From Bacteroidota bacterium (GTDB lineage: Bacteria; Bacteroidota; Bacteroidia; Bacteroidales; VadinHA17), in contig JAUWMO010000170.1 in NCBI GenBank assembly GCA_030613125.1, forward strand, positions 1-7,336: DNA of 7,336 bases, in the 5' to 3' direction. The notes below the pieces were generated by a model, which was not told the origin of the DNA, ran no database searches, and worked only from the letters and a program-made list of their open reading frames with translations. This document shows positions 1 to 5,720 of the stretch, one piece after another. The position numbers were made by a program, and so were the translations under genes. Position 1 is the stretch's first letter, and every line of letters starts with the position of its first letter.

Positions 1-1
1 T

Positions 2-439
2 ATATTAAATATTTCAGGTGGAACAACTCCTTATAGTGTTACCTGGTCTGATGGGGTAACAACGGAAGACAGGATTGGGATAGATGCAGGTTCTTATCAT
101 GTAGAGGTAGTTGATGCAAATCTGTGTACTGTAGAAAGTACCATTGACGTTCCATATCTTGATCGTCGTATATGTCTTAATATCCCAAAAGTTTTTACTC
201 CGAATGGTGATAACGTGAATGAAACATGGAGAATCCATGGAATTGAATTATACCCGAATGCAAAAGTGGAGATCTTTACACGTTGGGGTAAGCTGGTATA
301 CAGTTCAAAGAACGGTTATGATATTCCATGGGATGGAACTGATAAGGGTAAAGCCTTACCAATGGATTCCTATCATTATATAATTGATCTTGGAGATGAT
401 AGTGGCCAAATTACAGGTAACGTGACCATAATAAAGTAA
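2..439 (+). CDS. C-terminal fragment of a T9SS-secreted SprB-repeat adhesin-like protein with a type B (CHU_C) sorting domain; 5' partial
   Basis: The open frame enters from the left edge and ends at TAA 437-439, leaving 145 visible residues. Residues about 5-50 (start GGTTPYSVTWSDG, end AGSYHVEVVDANLC) look like one SprB repeat, a beta-sandwich unit repeated many times in large surface adhesins. Residues about 61-145 match the gliding-motility-associated C-terminal domain: IPKVFTPNGDNVNETW, then VEIFTRWGKLVY, the PWDGTDKGKALP loop, and a final beta strand ending in VTIIK. In this family the domain is the type B signal that directs a protein through the type IX secretion system to the cell surface or medium. 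The gene for a PorP/SprF-like protein starts 16 bp later, the usual partner arrangement for type B cargo. The substrate or ligand cannot be inferred, and the protein's full length and signal peptide lie outside the window. Family assignment is confident; the adhesin role is inferred. Confidence 0.9.
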   Translation: MLNISGGTTPYSVTWSDGVTTEDRIGIDAGSYHVEVVDANLCTVESTIDVPYLDRRICLNIPKVFTPNGDNVNETWRIHGIELYPNAKVEIFTRWGKLVYSSKNGYDIPWDGTDKGKALPMDSYHYIIDLGDDSGQITGNVTIIK

Positions 440-455
440 CATAAAAAGTTATTAT

Positions 456-1445
456 ATGCGGAACAAATTTAAAAATGTACTTTTAATAATATGGATTGGA
501 ATGTCTGTTGGGACAAGTTTTGGGCAACAACTTCCGGTCTATAGTCAGTATATGATGAATATGTTCCTGATTAATCCTGCTCTTGCTGGAAATGACGGAT
601 ATACTTCAATTAATCTGACAGCAAGAGAACAATGGATTGGATTAGCGCAGTCTCCAAGTACTCAGTCGGCTAGCTTCCAGACGAGGATTTTAAGGAAAAG
701 TTACATTTCAAAATCGACATCAGTAACGAGAAAAATTCAAAGGCCATCTCGTCAGGGGAGAGTAGGCCTGGGTGCACATTTATTTTCCGATAGAAATGGA
801 ATGATTAGAAGGACAGGAGTTCAATTGACTTATGCATACCATATTCAATTAGATGAAGCATTATTATCTTTTGGTTTATCAGCTGTTGGATATCAGTTGG
901 ATATTAGTGAGGACGGTTTCTTTGATACCTATGAAGAGAATGATCCTTTGCTAGCTGTATATGACAGGGCAGTTTTTATTCCGGATGCGAATTTTGGTGC
1001 ATTTTATAAAACTCGTGACTATTATGCGGGTTTTTCAGTAGTAAGTATATTCCAGTCGGTATTAAAAATAGGTAAACAGGGAGAAAATAATTATAAAATG
1101 CTTCGCTATTATTATCTTACCGGCGGATATGAGTTCTATTTATCAGATAACTTTTCAATTATACCATCAATTTTGTTGAAATCTCCTGATAACCTGAATA
1201 CCTTTCAGATGGACCTTAGTGGTAAGTTAATCTATCAGGAGAGTTACTGGGGCGGATTATCATACCGGACTCCTGATGCAATGATAATTTTTGCAGGAAT
1301 CAGGGTAGAGAATTTATTTTTTGGCTATGCTTTTGATTATAATTTAAGTAGTATCCAAAAACATACCCTTGGATCTCATGAGTTCATGTTTGCTATAAAA
1401 TTTGGTGACAGTGCCAGAAGGTATCGTTGGATCAGCAGGTATTAG
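456..1445 (+). CDS. PorP/SprF family type IX secretion system outer-membrane protein
   Basis: The product is 329 residues, the usual size for this family. Residues 1-23 form a signal peptide (basic MRNKFK, hydrophobic LLIIWIGMSVG, probable cleavage after TSFG). The mature N-terminus carries the family hallmark QQLPVYSQYMMNMFLINPALAG, followed by LTAREQWIGL. The rest alternates aromatic and polar residues as in an outer-membrane beta barrel, with strands such as VGLGAHLFSDRNG, LTYAYHIQL and GGLSYRTPDAMIIFAGIRV, and it ends in an aromatic residue (WISRY). Relatives SprF and PorP are needed for secretion or surface attachment of T9SS cargo, and SprF specifically serves SprB. The gene follows the type B cargo gene by 16 bp and is probably co-transcribed with it. 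The ATG at 456 has no clear Shine-Dalgarno sequence, which is common in this phylum, and is chosen because the signal peptide follows directly. Whether it is dedicated to the upstream adhesin is inference. The symbols porP and sprF are not assigned because paralogues are numerous. Confidence 0.92.
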   Translation: MRNKFKNVLLIIWIGMSVGTSFGQQLPVYSQYMMNMFLINPALAGNDGYTSINLTAREQWIGLAQSPSTQSASFQTRILRKSYISKSTSVTRKIQRPSRQGRVGLGAHLFSDRNGMIRRTGVQLTYAYHIQLDEALLSFGLSAVGYQLDISEDGFFDTYEENDPLLAVYDRAVFIPDANFGAFYKTRDYYAGFSVVSIFQSVLKIGKQGENNYKMLRYYYLTGGYEFYLSDNFSIIPSILLKSPDNLNTFQMDLSGKLIYQESYWGGLSYRTPDAMIIFAGIRVENLFFGYAFDYNLSSIQKHTLGSHEFMFAIKFGDSARRYRWISRY

Positions 1446-1472
1446 TGAATATAATTATTTTGAGAAGCCTTT

Positions 1473-2828
1473 TTAAAAAGTTAATGTAAAAATTGTCTCT
1501 TTATCAGGAATTGAATGGGCATAGATTGTTCCACCGTGCAACCTGAGGATTTGTCGGGAAAGACTTAATCCTATTCCGGATCCTTTTTGTTTTGTAGTAA
1601 AAAAAGGAATAAAAATTTTATCCATAACGTCTTTAAGTATTCCGTTACCATTATCAATAACCTGGATGGTAATCCTACCACGTTTATTCTGAAAAGCTTT
1701 TAGTTTTATTTCTGGGGATTCTTTATTTTCTGTGGCGTGTATGGAATTTTGGATCAGATTAATTAATACTTGTTCTATTAATTTATCATCAGCAGATAGT
1801 TCAAGAATTTCGGGATAAACATAACTGGTAAATCCAATCTTTTTTGCACTAAATTCCTCTTCCATCAGGGATTCGATATTTTTAAAAATTTCTTTAACCT
1901 TTGTGATCTTTAAATTAGGTTTTGGAATACGTGTTAAATTTCTGTAAGTATTTACAAAGTGAAGCAGCCCTGTACTTCTTTTGTTAATTGTTTTAAGGGC
2001 AGTTTGGAATTCTTGCATTGTTTCAGGTCTGACACGGAATATTTCCTGACTTTTGTCTTCAGTTACATTTTTTAACATTAATTCCAGTGTAGCTGTTAAT
2101 GAAGCAATAGGAGTAATAGAATTCATTATTTCATGCGTAAGTACTCTGATTAGCTTCTGCCAGGCTTCAGTTTCGTGTTCTTCTAATACTGCTTGAATAT
2201 TCTTAACAGTGGCCAGAGTTATCAGTTTGTTTTGGATCTTGATCTCAGTCGCTGAAATAGCAAGTTGAAGAATATCATCTTCTTCCTGAACTTTAACCAG
2301 ACTAATACTTCCAGGTTTAAGGTTTAACAATGTATTCACTAAATCATTACTTAATGATTTTAAAGAGTGGATATTTTTTAAGGTGGAAACCTGAAATAAT
2401 CGTTTTGCAGTTTTGTTTATCAACTCAACAGTTCCGTCTTTCTGAAATGCAATTATACTTACATCAGTATTTTGTACAATGCTATGAAGGTATTGAAAAT
2501 GTATTTCTTTTTCTGCTCGGACTGTTTGAAAATCATTAATAACATTATTAAAAGCTTTGGCTAATTCATTAAATGAAGATCCCATTCCATCAACCTGAAA
2601 ACTTCGGGTAAACTCAGAAAATCTGATAGATTCAAGAAAACTGGCAAGATCTCTGTTAGTCCTGTCAACATATCTTATAAGATATATTATTTGTAAAAAG
2701 GCAAGAAGTCCGATAAATACAGGGGTCAGGAAAAATTTTGATTCGAGTGTATATATAAAAAAGAAAATTGATACTGATAGTAGCAATATCCTAATAAAAA
2801 TGACAATCCTGAAATTCCTATAAACCAT
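1473..2828 (-). CDS. NtrY-like membrane sensor histidine kinase
   Basis: The product is 451 residues. Two hydrophobic segments, about 7-27 and 33-51, are separated by only about five residues (ESKFF), so there is no extracytoplasmic sensor domain. A HAMP-like linker follows (about 52-108, with GSSFNELAKAFNNVINDFQ), then a degenerate PAS-like region (about 110-210). The dimerisation/phosphoacceptor box is LTHEIMNSITPI with the probable phosphorylated His232. ATPase motifs are an N box at 357-365 (NLIQNSIHA), G1 at 392-396 (DNGNG), an F-box region IPFFTTKQKGSG and G2 at 416-420 (GSGIG). Known relatives autophosphorylate on the H-box histidine and pass phosphate to an NtrC-type regulator. Such a regulator is encoded immediately upstream and its frame overlaps this one by 11 bp (2818-2828), pointing to coupled translation and a dedicated pair. 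The stimulus is unknown; the short loop suggests sensing of the membrane or a membrane partner (inference). The kinase class is confident; NtrY-like reflects the HEIMNSITP box. Confidence 0.93.
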   Translation of the reverse strand: MVYRNFRIVIFIRILLLSVSIFFFIYTLESKFFLTPVFIGLLAFLQIIYLIRYVDRTNRDLASFLESIRFSEFTRSFQVDGMGSSFNELAKAFNNVINDFQTVRAEKEIHFQYLHSIVQNTDVSIIAFQKDGTVELINKTAKRLFQVSTLKNIHSLKSLSNDLVNTLLNLKPGSISLVKVQEEDDILQLAISATEIKIQNKLITLATVKNIQAVLEEHETEAWQKLIRVLTHEIMNSITPIASLTATLELMLKNVTEDKSQEIFRVRPETMQEFQTALKTINKRSTGLLHFVNTYRNLTRIPKPNLKITKVKEIFKNIESLMEEEFSAKKIGFTSYVYPEILELSADDKLIEQVLINLIQNSIHATENKESPEIKLKAFQNKRGRITIQVIDNGNGILKDVMDKIFIPFFTTKQKGSGIGLSLSRQILRLHGGTIYAHSIPDKETIFTLTF

Positions 2829-4194
2829 GTTTCTCCATCCTTCTGTACAGGGAAGTACGGGTTAAACCCAAATTAGCGGCTGCCTGTGTTACGTTCCCGA
2901 TATTCTTCTTAAGGGCTTTTTCAATTACTTGTTTTTCAATGGTTTCAAGGTCAAGTGTATCTGATTCAAATTCCCCTCTGCTAGCTATATTTGAGGAAAG
3001 CATAAAATCTTCCCTCTGTAGGACATTTGAATCAGTTAGTATAACTGCACGTTCCAAAGAATGTTGCAACTCCCTGACATTGCCCGGCCAGGAATATTCT
3101 TTAAGACAAACTATAGCTTCCGGACTGATCTTTTTAATGGGTTTTCTATATTTTTTTGAGTACATTTTCAAAAAATGATCAGCAAGTAGTTGAATGTCGC
3201 TAACCCTTTCCCTCAATAGTGGCAAATGAATCTCAACAGTATTCACCCTGTATAACAGATCTTGCCTGAATTTGTTTTCAGCCACCATTTGATGGATATT
3301 ATTATTTGTTGCACAAATCAATCTTACATCAACAGGGATAGCTTTATTAGATCCGACATGAATAATTTCTCTTCTTTCAATTGCAGTCAGAAGTTTAGTT
3401 TGTAACGGAAGAGAAAGATTTCCAATTTCATCCAGAAACAAGGTACCTCCTTTTGCAATTTCGAATCTGCCGGATTTTTCTTTTACAGCATCTGTAAAAG
3501 CACCTTTTTCATGTCCAAACAATTCACTCTCAAAGAGTGTCTCACTGATTGCCCCAAGGTCAACAGTGATAAAGATCTCATCTTTTCTTAATGAGTTTTT
3601 GTGAAGCGCTCTTGCAACCAGTTCCTTTCCTGTCCCATTTTCTCCCAGGATCAATATATTGGCATCTGTTTGAGCCACTTTTTTTATTGTTTGAAAGACT
3701 TCTGACATTTCAGAAGATTCACCAATAAACTCTTCAAATGGTTGATTAAGGACGGCACTAATCTCTTTTTGTTTTTTCTTAAGTTCTTTGTTCTCTTTTT
3801 TTGACTGTGCTAACTGAATTGATGAAGACACCGTTGCCAGTAGTTTTTCATTTTGCCAGGGTTTTAATACAAAATCTGTTGCCCCCGATTTGATTGCTTT
3901 TACAGCTTTCTCAGCATCACCATAAGCAGTAATAAATACTATAACAGCAGTAGGATGGGCATCAAGGATCTTTGCAAGCCAGTCAAATCCTTCTTGTCCG
4001 CTGATTGCATCTTTGGTGAAGTTCATATCCAGAAGAATAACATCATAATCTATTTTTGACAGATATTCAAGAATGTTATTTGGTGTGTTTAAAGTATCAA
4101 TGATTTCAACATGAGGTTTTAATAGTAGCTTTAAAGCAAATAAAATATCCTCATTATCATCAATGGCCAGAATTTTTCCGACAGGTTCTTTCAT
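2818..4194 (-). CDS. NtrC-family sigma-54-dependent response regulator (receiver, AAA+, Fis-type HTH)
   Basis: The product is 458 residues with the complete three-domain NtrC architecture. The receiver (about 5-125) has the acidic pair D12/D13, phosphoacceptor D56 in VILLDMNF, T89 and K111 (LKPW). A helical linker (about 126-150) leads to a sigma-54-interacting AAA+ domain (about 155-390): Walker A GENGTGK 184-190, the sigma-54 contact loop GAFTDA 231-236, Walker B GGTLFLDE 249-256, sensor I ATNN 295-298, FRQDLLYR 309-316 with the putative arginine fingers, and sensor II WPGNVREL 369-376. The C-terminus (about 415-458) is a Fis-type helix-turn-helix (NVTQAAANLGLTRTSLYRR). Such proteins bind enhancer-like dyads and use ATP hydrolysis to open sigma-54 promoters. 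A good sigma-54 promoter lies in the divergent intergenic region in front of the efflux genes, the most likely target. The contact loop has D where the consensus GAFTGA has G, a variant found in other family members. The ATG at 4194 is the start preceding a full receiver domain. Confidence 0.95.
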   Translation of the reverse strand: MKEPVGKILAIDDNEDILFALKLLLKPHVEIIDTLNTPNNILEYLSKIDYDVILLDMNFTKDAISGQEGFDWLAKILDAHPTAVIVFITAYGDAEKAVKAIKSGATDFVLKPWQNEKLLATVSSSIQLAQSKKENKELKKKQKEISAVLNQPFEEFIGESSEMSEVFQTIKKVAQTDANILILGENGTGKELVARALHKNSLRKDEIFITVDLGAISETLFESELFGHEKGAFTDAVKEKSGRFEIAKGGTLFLDEIGNLSLPLQTKLLTAIERREIIHVGSNKAIPVDVRLICATNNNIHQMVAENKFRQDLLYRVNTVEIHLPLLRERVSDIQLLADHFLKMYSKKYRKPIKKISPEAIVCLKEYSWPGNVRELQHSLERAVILTDSNVLQREDFMLSSNIASRGEFESDTLDLETIEKQVIEKALKKNIGNVTQAAANLGLTRTSLYRRMEKHGL

Positions 4195-4260
4195 GCTATT
4201 AATTTAAAAACAACTTTTTGAATCACCTAATTTAACTAAATAAAAGATCATAATTAACGC

Positions 4261-4272
4261 TTGTAATTACAA
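4261..4272. repeat. Perfect 12-bp palindrome
   Basis: TTGTAATTACAA is self-complementary over all 12 bases (centre 4266.5). It overlaps the left end of the longer inverted repeat at 4266-4294. Its TGTA half-sites resemble those of the dyads at 4295-4308 and 4315-4331. It may be another operator half-site pair, but short AT-rich palindromes also arise by chance. Confidence 0.35.
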
Positions 4273-4294
4273 AAATAAGGTTTATTTTTGAAAT
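4266..4294. repeat. Long AT-rich inverted repeat, candidate operator or symmetric promoter element
   Basis: Nine bases at 4270-4278 (CAAAAATAA) are perfectly complementary to 4282-4290 (TTATTTTTG) around a GGT centre. After one mismatch, three further pairs extend it to 4266-4294, centred on 4280. Each arm contains TATTTTTG on one strand, which fits the Bacteroidota -7 consensus TAnnTTTG: 4283-4290 on plus and 4277-4270 on minus. On plus, a TTG at 4261-4263 sits 19 bp upstream, near the expected -33 spacing; no -33 match is seen for minus. A minus-strand promoter here would give the regulator-kinase operon a leader of roughly 70 nt. The symmetry is seen directly; its role is inferred. Confidence 0.5.
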
Positions 4295-4308
4295 GTACGG
4301 TTTCGTAC
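4295..4308. promoter_or_regulatory. Inverted repeat GTACG-N4-CGTAC, candidate activator binding site
   Basis: Perfect 5-bp arms flank a GTTT centre (centre 4301.5). It stands out as the most GC-containing part of an otherwise AT-rich intergenic region. With the preceding T it reads TGTAC-N6-GTACT, similar to the next dyad. The centre lies 21.5 bp from the neighbouring dyads on both sides, so all three would face the same side of the helix. A site for the divergently encoded NtrC-like regulator is the natural inference, but no binding consensus is known to me for it. Confidence 0.45.
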
Positions 4309-4314
4309 TCTCTT

Positions 4315-4331
4315 TGTTCTATTATCGAACA
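4315..4331. promoter_or_regulatory. 17-bp dyad TGTTC-N7-GAACA, candidate enhancer site for the NtrC-like regulator
   Basis: Perfect TGTTC/GAACA arms enclose TATTATC, in which two inner pairs also match (centre 4323). A 17-bp dyad with 5-bp arms is typical in size for Fis-type HTH dimers of NtrC-family activators. The centre is about 100 bp upstream of the transcription start predicted from the sigma-54 promoter at 4396-4412, inside the usual range for enhancers of such activators. Assignment to the regulator at 4194-2818 is inference. Confidence 0.5.
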
Positions 4332-4361
4332 CTGCTTATAGCCTTAATGGGATTGCAGGGT

Positions 4362-4389
4362 CATTATGTTTCTATAATACAGCATAATG
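4362..4389. repeat. Inverted repeat CATTATG-N14-CATAATG
   Basis: Perfect 7-bp arms at 4362-4368 and 4383-4389 enclose 14 bases (centre 4375.5). It lies between the putative enhancer dyads and the sigma-54 promoter, ending 6 bp before that promoter's first base. It could be a second regulator's operator, a DNA-bending site or a chance pairing in AT-rich DNA. GCATAAT in its right arm (4382-4388) recurs at 4399-4405 inside the promoter. Confidence 0.3.
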
Positions 4390-4395
4390 GAATAA

Positions 4396-4412
4396 TTGGC
4401 ATAATTAATGCG
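4396..4412 (+). promoter_or_regulatory. Sigma-54 (-24/-12) promoter for the efflux operon
   Basis: TTGGCATAATTAATGCG matches the sigma-54 consensus TTGGCAC-N5-TTGCA at TTGGCA and TGC. The invariant GG (4398-4399) and GC (4410-4411) are at exactly the required distance. Transcription would start near 4422-4423, leaving a leader of about 16 nt before the ATG at 4439. The gene pointing the other way encodes a sigma-54 activator, which makes a chance match less likely. Mismatches are C to T after TTGGCA, T to A before TGC and the last base. Confidence 0.7.
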
Positions 4413-4427
4413 TATAGATTGTAATTT

Positions 4428-4433
4428 GAGGGA
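4428..4433 (+). promoter_or_regulatory. Shine-Dalgarno-like ribosome binding site of the adaptor gene
   Basis: GAGGGA lies 5 nt before the ATG at 4439. It is the clearest Shine-Dalgarno sequence in the window and supports that start over internal alternatives. It would fall a few bases inside the short leader predicted from the sigma-54 promoter. Confidence 0.55.
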
Positions 4434-4438
4434 ACATT

Positions 4439-5689
4439 ATGGACAGACCTATTGAAAATAAGAATAAAATTACTAAGAAGCATATATGGGCAACATTGGG
4501 AGTAATTATTGTATTATTGGTTGTTTGGAATTTAGCTTTTGGAGATAGAAGCTCAAAATTCAATGTTGATAGAGAAAAAATTTCAATTGACAAAGTATCC
4601 AAGGGTTATTTCAAGAATTATATTTCAGTAACCGGAACTGTTGAACCTATTACGACCATTTATCTTGATGTAACGGAAGGTGGACGGGTTGAAGAAATTG
4701 TTGCAGAGGAGGGAACTCTTGTTGAAACGGGAGAAATCCTGGTGAAACTAAGTAATATCCAGCTTATTCTCGATATCTCAAATTATGAAGCTCAGGTTTC
4801 AAGAATTTCCAATGAATTGAGGCAGGCCCGGTTGTTGATGGATCAACAAACCCTTAATTCAAGGAGCCAGATTCTTGAGGTTGAGTACGATATTATTCAA
4901 AGGAAAAGAACCTTTAAAAATAATAAGATCCTTTTTGAGAAAAACCACATTTCTAAAGAAGAGTTTGATATTTCAAAGGAGCAATTGGATCTTTCTCAAA
5001 AAAGACAGGAATTACTTAAGGTGAATCTAAAAAAGGATTCCATTTTCAGGAGTGTGCAGATTGGATCTCTTGAAAATTCAGTTGCCAGAATGGAGACCAA
5101 CCTAAGGATTGTGACAAAACGTTTAGAAAACTTAAACTTCAGAGTACCCTATTCAGGAGAACTTGCCTCTCTCGATCTTGAGATAGGTCAGGTTCTGAAC
5201 AGGGGACAAAGAATTGGCCAGATCAATATACTTGATTCTTATAAGCTTAGAGTTGAAATAGATGAATATTTTATTGCAAAAGTATCTAAAGGATTAACCG
5301 GGGAATGTGATTTTTCGGGGAAGCTGTTCAAAGGGATTATTAAAAAGATTTATCCTGAGGTTACCGGAGGCAGGTTTTATGCAGATATGATATTTGTCGA
5401 TTCTATACCCAATATGATAAGAATAGGTCAGACTTCAAGAATTAAATTGGAACTTGGCGCTCCAAAAACTGCAATATTGATTCCACGTGGGGGTTTTTAT
5501 CAGAGTACAGGTGGTCAATGGGTTTATATCATTGACAAATCAGGTGATTTTGCAGTAAAAAGGAAAATAAGTCTGGGCGCGCAAAACCCAAGGTTTTATG
5601 AAGTACTTACTGGACTGGAACCAGGTGAAGAAATTATTGTTTCCAGTTATGATAATTTTGGCGATGTCGATAAGCTAATACTAAAATAA
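4439..5689 (+). CDS. Periplasmic adaptor subunit (membrane fusion protein, HlyD/MacA-like) of an ABC efflux system
   Basis: The product is 416 residues. A short basic cytoplasmic head (residues 1-15) precedes one membrane anchor (about 16-34, WATLGVIIVLLVVWNLAFG). It continues with a beta strand KGYFKNYISVTGTVEP, the first half of a biotinyl-lipoyl-like domain (about 72-108, GGRVEEIVAEEGTLVETGEILVKL), a long coiled-coil hairpin (about 112-233, rich in Q, E, K and L), and the second lipoyl half (about 234-262, FRVPYSGELASLDLEIGQ). Beta-barrel and membrane-proximal domains follow, ending EPGEEIIVSSYDNF. Proteins of this family bridge an inner-membrane transporter and a TolC-type outer-membrane channel. 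The downstream ABC ATPase and TolC-family genes make the ABC-linked, MacA-like role more likely than an RND pump. It is the first gene of the rightward cluster, directly behind the sigma-54 promoter. The exported substrate is unknown. Confidence 0.93.
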   Translation: MDRPIENKNKITKKHIWATLGVIIVLLVVWNLAFGDRSSKFNVDREKISIDKVSKGYFKNYISVTGTVEPITTIYLDVTEGGRVEEIVAEEGTLVETGEILVKLSNIQLILDISNYEAQVSRISNELRQARLLMDQQTLNSRSQILEVEYDIIQRKRTFKNNKILFEKNHISKEEFDISKEQLDLSQKRQELLKVNLKKDSIFRSVQIGSLENSVARMETNLRIVTKRLENLNFRVPYSGELASLDLEIGQVLNRGQRIGQINILDSYKLRVEIDEYFIAKVSKGLTGECDFSGKLFKGIIKKIYPEVTGGRFYADMIFVDSIPNMIRIGQTSRIKLELGAPKTAILIPRGGFYQSTGGQWVYIIDKSGDFAVKRKISLGAQNPRFYEVLTGLEPGEEIIVSSYDNFGDVDKLILK

Positions 5690-5720
5690 TTAATACCATA
5701 TAACCATTAAATGAAAAATT

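Larger units (their letters stand above)
4195..4438. other. Divergent intergenic control region
   Basis: These 244 bp separate the start codons of the sigma-54 regulator (leftward) and the efflux adaptor (rightward). The right end holds the sigma-54 promoter and ribosome binding site. The middle (4261-4331) holds a cluster of inverted repeats, and one more lies at 4362-4389. The left 65 bp (4195-4260) is plain AT-rich sequence with no evident site apart from serving as the leader of the leftward operon. No small gene or RNA is recognised here. Confidence 0.75.

Noticed and set aside
14..238. Minus-strand open frame of 74 codons
   Set aside because: It lies opposite the SprB/CHU_C coding sequence, whose protein motifs are clear; its own product has no recognisable features.
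1469..1480. CTTTTTAAAAAG between the convergent genes as a terminator
   Set aside because: The palindrome is pure A/T apart from its end pair, has no loop or GC stem, and overlaps the kinase stop codon; it does not look like an intrinsic terminator.
2330..2539. Plus-strand open frame inside the histidine kinase gene
   Set aside because: It is antisense to a kinase region with good protein-level structure; no start context or motif of its own.
2939..3178. Plus-strand open frame inside the response regulator gene
   Set aside because: It is antisense to the AAA+ and HTH region; composition is an artefact of the real frame.
4332..4358. CTGC-N19-GCAG as a fourth dyad in the regular array (centre 4345)
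   Set aside because: The centre is in step (22 bp from 4323), but the arms are only 4 bp and the inside does not pair, so chance is likely.
4373..4378. TATAAT as a sigma-70 -10 box
   Set aside because: No TTGACA-like box at 16-18 bp; the nearest TTGCAG is only 14 bp upstream, and Bacteroidota housekeeping promoters use a different consensus.
4405..4602. Minus-strand open frame across the promoter and adaptor start
   Set aside because: It is antisense to the sigma-54 promoter, ribosome site and membrane anchor of the adaptor; no independent support.
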